Shown piece by piece: positions 48,714 through 61,834 of a stretch of DNA of 64,000 nucleotides. Origin of the DNA: Telmatactis stephensoni (lineage: Eukaryota; Cnidaria; Anthozoa; Actiniaria; Isophelliidae); the NCBI GenBank assembly GCA_029948255.1, contig JALIZF010001881.1:682001-746000 (forward strand), given 5' to 3'. The stretch's first letter is position 1, and each line of letters starts with the position of its first letter. The notes below the pieces were generated by a model that worked only from the letters and a program-made list of their open reading frames with translations, was not told the DNA's origin and did not search any database. The position numbers were made by a program, and so were the translations under genes.

Positions 48714-50162
48714 TTAAAAAGCATATAAAAAGCTCAGAAGGTATAATAATCCAAAGACCAGTCCTACAACAGCCGTTTTCTCGGGTAGAACCGCAACCTC
48801 TTCCTCGTATTGCGGAAGGGACAGCATGGCTAATGGAAGGCACAGCAGAGGAAAGAAGAAATACTTGGATATTTGGAACCCCAGGTATGACGTCACTAGA
48901 TGTGGACCAAGTAGAAGTAAGGGAAGGGTACCAAGGGCGTAGTTGTGGCCTAGCAACAGAGCTAAGGTATGTGCACCACGTTCCTTGTCTGCTTTGATGT
49001 CCCGTATGTTTTGACTAAAAGAGAAGAAAAATCAGGTGTCACGCTTGCACAAAATGAGACGAGGTGGAGATGGTATGTATCAGCAGGCTGAAGAAGTCTA
49101 AAAACAAAAGGTACCCTTCGGCTGCATGTCCGTGGCTTGTTTCTTATTATTACTTTCTTAGATACAAGAAGTCCATTTTGATGCAGCGTGTGATGTATAA
49201 TGTAGTTGGCGTTAAAAAATGGGAGGGTATGACATAATGGTCACGCTTGATAATGCGTGACAAGACTCGAACACGTTATGTTCGTTATGAAAACTATTCA
49301 AAACAAATCTTAAATCTGATCGTACGTGTGCATATTGTTTCAAAACAATTTAATTGAGTTGATTTCAGCTTCAGTTTGATGTGAGACAAATACAAAGTAA
49401 AACCTCCTGAAAATCATGAATATTTTTGGCTTTAAATTTAATCGAGCTATTCATTCATAAAGAACAGACTAGTACTAGTGAGTTTCATGAGTTGGATTGT
49501 TGTGATATTGATATCAGACGCCAAAACATCACGCAAACAAGTTGACTTTGACAGCAAAATTCCTTCTTTCTTCTTAAGACTTACCTATGAAGAAGACATT
49601 CGGTGGAAAGAGCCAAAGGCAGCGAGTACAAAGCCAGAAGTGAGCCAGACAATTCTCGTCGTGGGCCAACCTGTACAGCATACGTAAACATGACACACAA
49701 AGGGCCATAGACAGCGCTAACTGCAAGCTCTCCTAAGGCATAGTTCTTCAAGTATTTGCCAAATAACACAGAAGCGACAAAGCCTAGAACAAAGAGCGCG
49801 AGTTCTTGCCAGATATGAGCCATTGAAGACACCAGAAGACAGCCAAATGCCGGGATTACTATCATATAAGTAAGAACAGCACAACGAGCTGACTCATGGA
49901 TTGTTGTATTTCTCTCACTGGGGTTTGTGTAAAAACGCCGGTTCTTTGCTTCATAGTACGAATTCACAAAGTTCCCTGCTGCGTGGGTTCCAATGATGAC
50001 CAAACTGCAAAGGACAAAGGGGTAGGGATCAAAAGGATGCTTGGATTTATAGGCCAGCAAAGTTCCCAGTAGTACAGGTAGAACGGAAGATGGCAGCGTC
50101 CATGGTTTGATTGCATTCACACGGACCTCAAACAAAGATGGCTCTCTTGATATACTCGACAT
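48714..50162 (-). CDS. UBIAD1-like UbiA prenyltransferase, two exons
   Basis: Exon 1 runs 50162-49585 and exon 2 49014-48714, joined GT-AG inside a Ser codon, giving 292 residues (human UBIAD1 has 338; the N-terminus here is shorter). The ATG at 50162 is chosen because the frame upstream has no other ATG. The protein is largely hydrophobic. Matches to UBIAD1 are AIKPWT, HAAGNFVNSYY, YALGELAVSAVYGPL, FTYAVQVG, SLPLALSTECLLH and the second UbiA motif N195-x-R-D198-xxx-D202. UBIAD1 prenylates menadione to menaquinone-4 at ER/Golgi membranes with geranylgeranyl diphosphate. The first Asp-rich motif is unusual: N67-SYY-E71 with no following Asp. It is a divergent UBIAD1 homologue or another UbiA subgroup, and the substrate is unproven. 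Confidence 0.85.
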
Positions 50163-50429
50163 TTTCGCACAGTTAAGGTGATAAACAAGCAATAAGAACG
50201 ATAACCCTTAAGCCTTGTTGTTTTGACGTAACTGCAAAGTAGGGAGCTGGCAGGGCCGGGGCACGATACGAAGCCGTGAAATGATATCATGCATGACTTA
50301 AGTGTGATATTAATATTCAGTAGTATTCAAATCGTTTAGATATTTTGACAGGTAATTGAGATTCATTGAACTTTGCATTTGAAATCTCCTCCCTATTATC
50401 ATTACACGTCACATGCAGTTTGTATTTGA

Positions 50430-50620
50430 ATATTTGAATATGACAAATATTCCCTTTGTAAGGGAATCCAGAATCGGAGAATCAATGAAAAATTCGTTTT
50501 GGGAATCCGGAATCCAGCGCAAAATCCGGAATCCAGCGCTCCATGTTATACTGAACTTTAAAGTCCCGAAAAAAATTGGATTCCGGAATTCCCGAATCCG
50601 GATTCCGGATTTCCTTTCAT
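50430..50620. repeat. GGAATCCGGAATCC-reiterating repeat
   Basis: GGAATCCGGAATCCAGCGC-type words recur in both orientations (for example near 50509, 50533 and 50597). The local open frame is a product of the repeat. Confidence 0.6.
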
Positions 50621-50964
50621 GGGGCGACACTAATCCGGATGACTTTGAAGCCCATTCTTTTTCCACGGCTTTCCATCCAGACGAAAACGGCGTTCTTCTT
50701 TTTTTTACAACTCGCAAAAAACGGAGTGAAAAGACGCGTTCTCAAATTAATTTATCTGGATTGATCGATGTGGATCATCAGTCCCCAACCGTCAGTTCAT
50801 CGCGCACGATATGCGAGAATCAGAGTATCTCAGAGTACGTATCACGATCGAGCGCAGAAACTGGGCGTGGACTATATAATATTCTGACAGTGCACGGTCG
50901 TCCGTTTACAATTTACCCTTTCTCTTCGAATTCCGTCGAAGGGAAGAGTGTTGTTATTAGGGCC

Positions 50965-51432
50965 ATATTAGGGCCGAGACCAAATAAGACGCGACTTACA
51001 TAAGACGCGAACTAGCCCATTTATACGAGTGAGGCTTGCATAGGACGCGAAGTGTTCGTATAAATGGTTCGCGTCCTATTTTCGTGTCCAATAAGCATTT
51101 GCCTCGATCGCTCTGAGGTTTCGTTGCCATGATTATTTTCTATCGACTTCCGCCATTTTGCATTCGAGGCGAGTGGGATTGGGCTGCTACGCATGCGCTG
51201 TAGGTCTTTACGTCTTACGGAAGACGCGGACATGTTTTTGTGCCGTTTATACGATGATGTTCACGACCTAGATAAGACGCGTCTTAGATAAGCCCAGCTA
51301 AAAAGGCCAGTCCTCGGTTTACAGAAGTCGCGACCTAAATAAGACGCGAACGCAGGCTTTGTATCATTTATACTAGTGGTTCGCGTCTTATGTAAGTCGC
51401 GACTTCTTAATTTGGTCTCGTATAAATGGCAC
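50965..51432. mobile_element. Hairpin element built of AAGACGCGA words
   Basis: Ends GAGACCAAATAAGACGCGAC and GTCGCGACTTCTTAATTTGGTC. AAGACGCGA, AAGTCGCGA or complements occur about nine times inside. Confidence 0.75.
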
Positions 51433-51838
51433 TATTGTCGTCATTGTTGTTTAACAGATTAAAAACAAACAAAGCAATTAAAATAAAACCGTACAGCCGA
51501 TAACGTAATCCAAGATGGCCGACCCAAACCCTCAGAAACCTTTAATTTTCATCAAGTTCCATATTGATAAGATTAATATTTTAATGGTCAGGACCACGTT
51601 TTTCTTTGTGTTCACTAAGGGTTGGTTTTCACGAGCGACGAAAGCAGAAGCGGAAGCATGATCGTACGCAGACTATATGCACTGTCCGGGTTTTTTTTCA
51701 CACCTAAGTGAGAAATGCAACACCGAGTCTGCGTATATGTTGCTTCCGTTTCTGCTGCCGTCGATCGCTTGTGAACTTACAGACTGAGTTGCTCTGTTGA
51801 GCATGTGCGCTACGGTTACTAAGCGGCGAACTCAATCT

Positions 51839-51962
51839 AGGGCCTGATTATATGAACCGGGCTGGCTTCTTTTGTATTCATTTCCCTTAGGTTGGGACAA
51901 CAAAACAAAAGAAGTCTAGCCCGCGCTTAACCGAGCCAGCCCGGTTCATATAATCAGGCCCT
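51839..51962. mobile_element. Short hairpin element, AGGGCCTGATTATATGAACC ends
   Basis: Nearly perfect inverted ends of about 25 bp (GATTATATGAACCGGGCTGG), TA-flanked. Related AGCCAGCCCGGT sequences occur at 43100-43210 and 54640-54770. Confidence 0.82.
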
Positions 51963-52215
51963 AAGTCTAAACCTTTGTTTTCATGTGATCGCTGCGATCG
52001 CAGAAAAATGTGTTCAGCGATCATATGGAAACGATTTGATCTCTGAACACATTTTTCTGCAATTATAGCGATCTTATGGAATTCAATAGCGGCAAATTAC
52101 ACATGAGAACGCAAACATTTTGAAATGCGGGCTCAACAGGAGTCAGCAAATTGTTTGAGTGAGCATGCACACTGTGGTATAGTACTAATTTGTCCATGTT
52201 CGTTGATGCCCGTAA

Positions 52216-52448
52216 AGGCGGTGTTACACGAGACCATTTTTAACGACGATTTTCAGCGCAACGGCGTTGCGATAAATATGTTTCTCGTGTAACATGACAC
52301 TTGGAACGATTTTCCTTGCAATTTTCGCTTCGGCAACGCGTTGCGAGTTTTTGAATCCAAGTCAGAAACTTGCAACGCAAAATATTTCAAGTTGTTGCAA
52401 CGTTGCGCGGAAAATCGTCGTTAAAAATCGTCTCGTGTAACACCGCCT
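52216..52448. mobile_element. Hairpin element with TAA duplication, AGGCGGTGTTACACGAG ends
   Basis: Ends AGGCGGTGTTACACGAGACC and TCTCGTGTAACACCGCCT with TAA on both sides (52213-52215 and 52449-52451). CAACG/TTGCAA words recur inside. Confidence 0.88.
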
Positions 52449-52459
52449 TAAACGAAGGA

Positions 52460-55340
52460 AGCAATGATCTTCATCTTTCAGTTTGGGAAATACAAAGAAA
52501 CCCTAGTCGTCATGTGGAGTACTTCGTGTACCGATCACAAAATTGTTCGGACATTGTCATGGGCCGGAATTGTCGCAAAAAATGTACGACTTTTCCATGA
52601 TTTATCGACTGCAGATCAGATGTTTTGTTTTCTATTAAAATATAGTTCTAATCTTACTTTGAAATACTATTTCTTAGATAACTAATCGACAAAATCAAGC
52701 CGGAAAAGTCTGTATATATTTGTACGACAATTTAGTGACAATGCCGTCCGAACACTTTCGTGACCGTAACATGGGGTACTCCACGTGACGGCAATTGAGG
52801 GGGTTCCACCAGCACTAAAATCCGTATTCAAAATAATACAAAGTTCCAGAGACATAATTGGCTTTGATTTTTGTATTTGGAATTTGTAAACATTCACTTG
52901 AATAAATTCTAAAAATTAAATTATTGCGTTGTACAAGCAGAATTTCTACTTTTTTCAATAAAAAGAATTTAATAATTTACTAAAAACTATTTTCTGTGAG
53001 AGCTAAGCCTTGACTAGAGCAGCTATAGTCTCACTATAAATATATATAAACTAGACTAAAGACTGGACACACAATAGAACTTCCCATATATGCAACATTG
53101 TGAGCAACAAGATGGATTTGGCATTTGTCTACCCATGCAACGTTTTCGCTTCAACAAGGCGCGCATCTGATTTGAGAAGGAATACCAGATGTGTTGTTGC
53201 TGCTTTAATTTTTGTTTTGTTTTTCAAGCAACTGTTGCTGAGGTGGACGGCACACAGTGCAATGCTGCTGCTCTGCGCGACGTTGCAACGAAAGTTTCGG
53301 TCGAGTGTCAGGACCCAAGTCCAGTGTCTAAATGTTGAGTGCTTGGCATTTTTTGATTTCTGGAGAAAGAATTCTTCTTTGAGGTATCTCACATTGATAT
53401 AAATTCTAACTATTTACAATTGTTTGCATATTTCTTCCAACATAGTGCCTAATCTTTTAGCAAAGAGTTTTGTTCTATTCTCGAACCCAGAGCTCCTCGG
53501 TAATCGAATTTGCGAAAGAGAAGGGTCTGGGAAGGAGAATGAATTTCATTCCAGATACAAAGAAAGAGATTGAAATCGAGATCAGCCAATTCACCTTCCC
53601 AGAGTTTCCCAGAATTCATTACGATTCAGCGCGCGCGAGCGAGGCCAGGGGACAAAATTATTCAAGCAAGTCTTAGATACACTGGAAAAATTCGCCAAAA
53701 AACGAGTATAGTACCTATAAACTCCGATATCAGTTCATAAGAATGGTTTTGAGGAAATTCTCTAAAGTTTCTACTACTTCTGATATGACATAATCAACGT
53801 TTTTCTTATATAAATGTAAGAGTTCCCGATAAATGCCATCATTTCTTAATATTTTTGTCCCCTGACCTCGCTTGCGCGCGCAAATCATAAAGAATTCTGG
53901 GAAACTCCGGGAAGGTGAATAGATTTATGCAAAGCTTTGACAGTTATAATTTTTTTTTAAAAAAGTAATAAAATGTACATAAAACAAATGTACGCCAATA
54001 ATTACCAGGTTTCAATCATTTCCTTGAGAATCAAAAGACAATGAAGCAGCAGCCATGTTGGATGAACAAACAACAAACACTTATGAGAAATCTTTTGTTG
54101 AAGTTCATCCAAGATGGCTGCCGTGACGTCACATGTAACTTGCAGTTCTCATCATGCGTGACGTCACCGTACTGGAAAAGAGTTCGTAAAGACCTGGGCA
54201 CATGATGCAACTTCTGCAACGTTGCACGCAACATTGTAGCAAATGTCTTTGTTTTCTATACAATGCAATTCTTGCAAGGGTGGAATTCAGTAGTTGCGCA
54301 CTTTGTACAAAAACTTGCGTCGTGTGCCCGGGAACTTCATAACGTAACGTAAAGAAACGTAACGTAACGCTAGTGGACGTACTGCAGGTTACCCAGTCGT
54401 GCTTAACCTGCTGAATTTTTCATTGACCTACAACAATCACGGCATTTTATGCCAATAATAAAAAAGCAATTTCACGTCTATAGAAAAGGAATAGAAAATA
54501 AAACCATGGAAATATTCTACTAAGAAGGAGGAGGAGGCGAACATTTCAACACAGTGTTTAAGTTAAAGCATCCTTTTTTTGCAACATACATGTCCAGTTT
54601 CCATTTGCTAGTGACGCATTAGACACATCAGCTGAGGCTTAGGGGCTGATTATATGGAGGCGAGCCAGCCCGGTATCCGGGAAAATCCTCTTTTGTTTTA
54701 TTGTCTCCAGGGGAGAAAAAAGATCCCGGCTACTATAAATAGGGCCTGAGCCTTCGTTCCAAGAAAAAACTCATTGGATTGAAAGTGAGTTTTGCACAGT
54801 TCAGTCAATATTTCATGTGCTATTTTCTAATAGGTATTTTTGAATAATTTTCTTTCACTCAAGGCCAACATTGGATTATTGCGTCCGTTGTCTAACTCTA
54901 CAGCGGTCTCTTAGCAACTGGAAACTGACTATTCGTCCTGAGTATTTCGCGTTCTGGGATTTTCCCCCTTGAACTTGTCAAGGATGTAGAACATTTGATA
55001 AAGAATTCTAATCGTAGAAAATTACTAAATTCTAAATATTACAGGAATAAACTTTGTAACTAGGCCTTCTCTTCCAGAATGCAAGAGAATAGCCTGGCAC
55101 CAAGATCATACCCAACCAGGAGTTATGTTAAAATCAGTGGAAAGACGATCTTGGGCGAAGAGGTCGATTTAGCGAGCCTGTTCTCACAAGGACCGGGATT
55201 TGTAGAGTGTTGGAGTTCTGATTGATATGAAGAACGTTGCTGCTCCCACTCTTGGGTTTAAGCTGTCTGTCAAGCGATCCAGTAGTGTTGTTCCAAGACA
55301 TCTGTCAATAGTTGAAAATATGGTATTATTACCCGTTCTG
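52460..55340. other. Interval without recognised genes, several hairpin elements
   Basis: Contains fold-backs at 53588-53926 (TTCACCTTCCCAGAGTTTCC against GAAACTCCGGGAAGGTGAA) and 54193-54332 (CCTGGGCACATGATGCAA against TTGCGTCGTGTGCCCGGG). Short frames resemble nothing known. Confidence 0.55.
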
Positions 55341-55349
55341 AACTCTAAG

Positions 55350-55418
55350 CAGCGGTGGATCCAAGGGGGCCTCCCGGTGCCCCCCCCCCCCCCCCCTTTC
55401 AGTTGGGTCCTACTTATT

Positions 55419-55479
<61 letters not shown>

Positions 55480-55729
55480 GCTGTCTGAACGTGTAGGACA
55501 ATATACTTTCCCAAAGCTTTACTTTCTAAATATTTGTTGTTGTTGGTTTTATCGTAATTGTTAATCGAATTGACGCGCCTTAGCTCAAAAGGATTTAGTC
55601 ATCATATACGTTGTTTTAGAACATCAGAATTTAATGGCTTGCTAAAACCCTGCGAAGTTACTTTAAAAGGGGGTTTGAATTTTGTAAAATGGTACCTTCA
55701 CCCTTTTAGAAGGTCTAGATCCGCCGCTG
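55350..55729. mobile_element. CAGCGG...CCGCTG element with 5-bp duplication
   Basis: Ends CAGCGGTGGATCC and GATCCGCCGCTG with the CTAAG direct repeat (55345-55349, 55730-55734). The interior has a C run and a TC microsatellite (about 55420-55474). No coding frame. Confidence 0.83.
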
Positions 55730-56309
55730 CTAAGATATTTCTATCAGGCGAACATCCCTTTTGTACTTAATAGATTTATAAACGAGTACACGCAAAGTTG
55801 TAAGAAAACTTAATCGCGTGTTCGGACTCTATGAGGAAAGATCATGAAACAGGGGCCTTTCTTTAGGATCTGACTTTAGTCAAAAAACTTTTAGGATTAT
55901 TGAGAGGTAAAATTGAATCAGTTTTATTTATTTAAATGTCAAGAAGACGAAACAGGAGCCTCTGCGTTTTCTCTGACTTTTATGGTTATTGAGAGATTGA
56001 ATTGAATTAAGACCAGTTTATATTTAATGTCCAGAATGCTAAGGTGAGTTTATTTATTTTATTAGTATAATGTGCAAAAGTGCGGTTTAACTCCGTGCAA
56101 GTTTAAGTACCTGAGTTATAGCTGATGTGACTCGTCTTGCCTAGAGGAATGTTTAGATTTCTGGAAGAGAGAGAGAGAGGAGGAAGGAAAAGAATAGGAG
56201 TGTGAATTATTGTATGAAAATTATAAGATCGGTTTACGTGTTGAACATTGTTAGTGTTGATTGTGAATGTGACGAGCACAGTAACGTGTACATAAAAAGA
56301 CGAAGACAG

Positions 56310-56610
<301 letters not shown>

Positions 56611-57234
56611 GATAGAGCAAGCAAGTACGCACGCACGCACGTAAGCAAACAAGCAATCGATGGAAGCAAGTAATTGGACAAGCAAGCAAGAGAGCAAGGG
56701 ATTGGAGCAAGGAAGGAAGCAAGGGAGTGAGGATGGAACAAATAACAGCTTTAGTCTGAAGAGGTTTTTCAAAATAACGCCCACCTTATCGGATTAAATT
56801 CAGGTGTTATTTTTGAATCATGTTATAACGTTTTATAAGCATTTTATAGTAAAAATTATCAAACTCTACAATTTTGCAGTTGGCTTGGGATTAAGAAACG
56901 TAACATTCGTTTGCTTTACTTGTTTATCTGGCAGACGGAAAACAAAAACACAGCATAGACAGGGTTCGAAACTAGGGGACTGTTTAAGGGGACACACTTC
57001 TTTTAAATTCACTTCAAGATATGATACAGTGCAACAAATATAAGAGAAATAAGCAAAATAAAGAAAAATATTATTAATATTTGGTGTTGACAGGTACTGC
57101 AGCTTAAAATGAAATGGCGTCTTCAAAACAGTCCCATAATTCAACTCGAACTTTAACTTCAGAATGGCGAGTGGGCTTGTCCCTTCTGATTGCGCCACAG
57201 GAAACCCAAAACATGTTTTGCTTTGTAAACTCAC

Positions 57235-60200
57235 CCTGAAACTGTGTCTCTTAACGTCTTCAGAGGAAGCGTGCCTTGTACCGGTGTTGAAACTAAACGA
57301 ACGACGACGACGTTGCTTTTTCTCTTTGCTCTGATCGACGATTGGAAAATTTAATGAAGCTCTACGACACAAGGAATTCCAGTGGTTAGATTTGAGGGAC
57401 GGATGAAAGGGAAATCATTCGTCCAGGGTCAAAGTAAACATAAAAATACGGACAAGTTTTAGAAAATTATAACTACGTCGTTCTTTGATTGTGTTTTTGT
57501 GAAAAAAATCGTGCAAAAGTTCCTATCTAATAAGACAAGTCCTTTCTTAGTGTGGGGATTCTTACTAACAGTACTCCAGAATATACACGGAAAATACCAC
57601 CCATATTGTTGTAGAGCAATTACCTTTCTCGTTGAAAGGAAGAACGCGACATTTCGATTTGTTTTAATGTTTTGCAATATGCCTATTGCGAAATCAGCGG
57701 CTTCCAAAGCAGATCTCCTTTAGGCCGTATACACGGTATAACGTTTTCCATAACACTGCGCGCAACACAGTAGCACCGTATGACCACCTCTGAAATGTTA
57801 CGCGCAATGTTGCAAAAAATGTTGCAGAAGTAGAACTCAATCCCAAACCTGCAACTATTGTGAGTTACGTTGTGGGTAACTTTTGCAGGGGTGGCAACAT
57901 GGTGCAATTCTGTGCTGCGCGCAATGTTGCAGAAAACGTACGTTGCATCGTGTGCACTGGCCTTTAGCACTTTACGGCCTTAAGTACGCCTAACTGGGGG
58001 GGGGACAGGATTTCCATTGGGAGTGGTGGTGGCAGGGGGGAAGGAAGGGGGTGTCGTTATATAAAGCTTCGGGGAGGCACCCTACAAAAAATGAAAAAAC
58101 ACATACACACAACTATACCTGGCAGTAAGTACAAGTGTTGTTAGTTCACTTGTCAAGTGACGTCGAATGATGTTCTTGGACGCGTGAATACCGAGGGCCT
58201 GGGCCATCTCTTCTGATCCAAAAGTTGGTTCCAGGACCATAAGCGCACCATGTACGCCAGTATCACGCAGGGTTTCAGCGTATTCCTGTAGTAAACAGAA
58301 CATTGCAAACATGAAATACCACTTATTAGATAGTTTCTTGTGTATTACGGGCTGATATTTTACGAGTCGCGTATGTATTTTGCCGAGCCTTTAGGCGAGG
58401 AGGCCAAGGAGGCCGCGGCTTCCTTTATTTTTGAGAAGTTTTTATTAAAGTTCTGACTTATCAATAAAATCATAATTTTCTTCGTTATCGTCGAACTGTT
58501 CCGGCTCCCTCTTTCTGAATATCCTGGATCCGTCCTTCACTCGATGCGTTTTTGTAATCATCACAAAATTGTCAAAATGGAACAAAGCCTGTAGTAATTG
58601 AATAAAAGTTGGGCAGAATCAGAATCTGCAAGTGCGACTTGACGTCATCGGACATGAATACTTCGTAAGTGATAATCAATTACTTACCCCAAGGTCAATA
58701 GACCGACACCATCGTGTTATCTTATCATTCGTCCAAACCAACGGGTCAGCGTACGTCTCTTCGCACTTGGCGCGTCGATCCAACAGTGCCTTAAATGAAA
58801 AAGTAAATTCAATTAAGACTTCACCAAGTTGTGCCCAGTTAAAAAGAGCAGACATCCTTAGCTTCTGGGTTGTAGGTTAGACATTTTGAAACAATAGAAA
58901 ATGTATCTTGTTGTCAACACTCTGTTGTAGACCTGGGTTAGTCAGGACGAAAAACGCATAAAAAGGTTTATCGTTTTCAATAAAAAATTTCCGTGTTGAC
59001 GGGGCTTAACACCGCACTAATGCTATGGTTAAGCCAGCCGCACATGTTGAGAAACTGCGTGAGGAAACCCGAACTGTGTGAGGAGGCAACGCCAGGCACT
59101 TTTCTCACCGTGTGCTCTTTTACCTGCTCTATTTTTGGCCTTGCGTAGCCAAAGATGCAACGTCTACGGCGAGAAATCGTCTGAGCTAAATGCCTCGCGT
59201 GGCAGTTTCCTCACGCAGTTTTTCGACGTGAGCGGCGGGCACACTAAAACGGCGTTTTTCTTTTGTACAAGGTGTGAAAAAAGATATGTCTTGAAATTTA
59301 TTCTTATTAGCGTGGACGCAGTTTAAGTTATCCCTTCTTTACTACACAAACTTACCTTCTTGTCAAATGCCATCATTCTTAAAAGCTCAACACCATGTAG
59401 AATGCTGGTCTGAAATCAATGAAACGATAAGGTGAGGTGATAGATGAGAGTGAATGAAGGAGGGAGTTACAAAGGCAGAGAGGGGGAAAGATGGAGGGAT
59501 GAGGGAAGGGAGGGAGAGAGGGAGTTAATTACTAAGGGAGGGATGGAGGGGCAGAGAAAGTTATGAAAGGAGGGAGGGAGGGACAAAGGGAGTTACTAAA
59601 GGAGGGAAGGGCAGGGAATTTTGAAGGAAGGGAGAGACAAAGGAAGATACAGAGGGAGGAAGGGGACAGGGAGGGATAAAGGGATGGATGGGACAAGAGG
59701 GAGGGAGGAAGAGAAAGAAAGCAAGTGCAGCAGTCTTCAGACGTTGTTTGCATCTTGCTTAAGGCAGGCTTAAATGTGTCTTACCTGGTGAAATTTCTTA
59801 CTAATATTAAGGTGTTTTTCCATGTCTTTCTTTGTTAAGATATTCAACATACGACCATCAACCATCTGAGCCTCAAATACAGGACCATACTGGCTCAAAC
59901 CAAGATCTCTTGTCCATGCCCGCGCAACCCAGAAATGATCCATTTGTGAGATATTGGGGTACTTGCTGTAATTGAAAATAATGCACGCATATAAATGATC
60001 TAGAATTATGATGAAGTAAAATTTTTATAATTATTTTATAAATGTATTTCATAAATTATTTTTGCTTCAAGGGCATACAGGGAGATGCCATTTTACATAC
60101 ATACTATAACATACTACTTTCTGCAACACAGACCAGGGGCGTATCCAGAATATTTCAAAGGGGGGGGTCGCACTTTCCATTTTCCACCAAAGGGGGGTCA

Positions 60201-61399
60201 CACTTCCAATTTCTCAATCTTTCTCCAGTCAGATTCTTTTATTTCTATCATCTTTTTGTTTTCATGGTGGGGTCACGGGCACCCTGGGACCCCCCCTGGA
60301 TACGCCCCTGCAGACAACCCAAATAAGAGCAGCAGCAGCAAAGGATCACTCAGCATCTGGACTATGCAACATGTAAAATTTTTTCATAGACGATTAAAGA
60401 AATATCTACTAAGGAAACTAGATTGGTAGTGAATGGGTTTGTCAACATCCACATCAAAATGCAACCCTTTCACAATCATTCCCATTACTCACTTTGCAGA
60501 AGGGTCTCTGTATTCTTCAATGGCCAGCCTTAGCTTTCTTCTGTGCATCACATTACTGATTCCAAGTCCTGATTCAAGCTCGACATCACTCAATTCCAAT
60601 AAGACACGCCCACTTTTGATGTTGTCATGACACATTTGTACATACATTGGCATCTTGCATTCTACTTCTAACCAGGCAACTACCATGCTGGCCTTCCAAC
60701 TGGACATTGGAGCATCTTTATGGAGATCATAGATGTGTTGTTTGCTAGTGAAGGTTGTTCCTGGACTTACTGAGGAATCCAGTTCATCTGCTGAGTGATA
60801 TTCTCCTGTTAAAAAACATTTATCACAACATTTAAAAATATTTGGCTTTGCCTGCAAACATGGTAATCAATTACAGTTACAAGTTTCCATTCATCCCTTT
60901 ATGGATAGAACATAATACCTCTCTCAGGGGAAATGGCATTTGTTGTGGTTAAAAATATTCTGTAAGTTGTTCTTGCCTATAGACTTATTCCATAAGTTGT
61001 AGTTCTTGCTCTTGTACTGGTAGGTCCAACACAGGAAGCCCAACTTAGGACTGAACACACCAACTCATAGAATAAGCCTATTGCAAATTAAGTTGTTATC
61101 CTTCTATTCAGTTTTGGATGATTCTGAATATCTATATAGCTTTTTACCTTCAAATGCCTGTCTTGTCGATTTCCTTTGCTTTCCTTTTGAAAACAATTTA
61201 GACAGTGATCCAAAACTTCCTCTTTTGCTTTTTCTCTTGGGAAGTTTCTTTTGGTTTAGAGATGATGCTGGTGTTGAAGTGCTGTAGTCAAACACCTCAG
61301 GATCTCCTGGTGATACTGCCTCTACTTGGGTTTCCTCTGACAGTGAATCTGAACCATGAGAATCTCCAGGGGTACTGATTGTAGGAACTGAGATCACTT
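57235..61399 (-). CDS. Kazrin homologue, C-terminal SAM-domain exons (partial)
   Basis: Seven phase-consistent exons: 61399-61148 (Ser/Lys-rich linker), 60805-60493 (first SAM: SSWKASMVVAWLE to MHRRKLRLAIEEYRD), 59965-59785 and 59409-59356 (second SAM: DHFWVARAW to KKFHQ, TSILHGVELL), 58789-58688 and 58285-58119 (third SAM: PLVWTNDKITRW, EYAETL, GVHGALMVLEPTFGSEEM), and 57361-57235 (basic tail with RRRRSFSF). The order and the GVHGA-VLEPTF motif match long kazrin isoforms, which have three liprin-like SAM domains. Kazrin is a cytoplasmic scaffold linked to junctional proteins, periplakin, actin and endosome traffic. The N-terminal coiled-coil exons are not seen and should lie upstream (right). 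The end is unresolved: after 57235 either another exon follows or the frame reads on into repeat-like DNA. Confidence 0.87.
57722..57963. mobile_element. Hairpin element, AGGCCGTATACACGG ends
   Basis: Ends AGGCCGTATACACGGTATAA and CGTGTGCACTGGCC with TTTA on both sides. GTTGCA/TGCAAC words recur inside, as in the elements at 31569 and 54193. It lies in the kazrin intron before the last identified exon. Confidence 0.72.
60134..60310. mobile_element. Short CAGGGGCG...CGCCCCTG element with 5-bp target duplication
   Basis: Terminal inverted repeats CAGGGGCGTATCCAG and CTGGATACGCCCCTG flank a non-coding body nearly identical to the element at 476-649. The 5-bp direct repeat CAGAC lies at 60129-60133 and 60311-60315. 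It sits in a kazrin intron. Confidence 0.88.
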
Positions 61400-61429
61400 C
61401 TGAAATGAATGAATGAGTAAATAAATACA

Positions 61430-61620
61430 GAAAGAACAAAAGAAAGAGAGAAAGAAGGAAAAAAGAAAGAGAGAGAGATAGAAAGAATGGAAAAAGAAAG
61501 GGAGAAAGAGAGAAAGAAAGAAAAAGAGAAAGAAAGTAAGAAAAGAAAGAAAAAAGAAAAGAAAGAAGGAAGGAAGGAAGAAATGAAGGAAGGAAGGAGG
61601 AAAGAGAGGAAAGTAAAAAT
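61430..61620. repeat. Purine-rich GAAA-type repeat in kazrin intron
   Basis: Imperfect GAAA/GGAA-type run upstream of the linker exon. Low complexity; frames here are artefacts. Confidence 0.85.
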
Positions 61621-61834
61621 ACAATTATGTAAATAAATAATTAACTGCCTTTCTGTTTGCCTGAATATATGAATTGATGAATGAATAAATGCATGAATAG
61701 ATAATTACAGTAAATGAAATTATAAATGGAGAGATGGATGGATAGAACAGCCATTGACAAGTGATGAAGAATTTCCCATAACATAATGTGAGAAAACAAA
61801 GAGGGGCCACCAGATCCTGTTGTCATGTTAATAG

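Noticed and set aside
53100..53402. 100-residue frame with a hydrophobic stretch
   Set aside because: No family resemblance, and overlapping open frames on both strands suggest chance.
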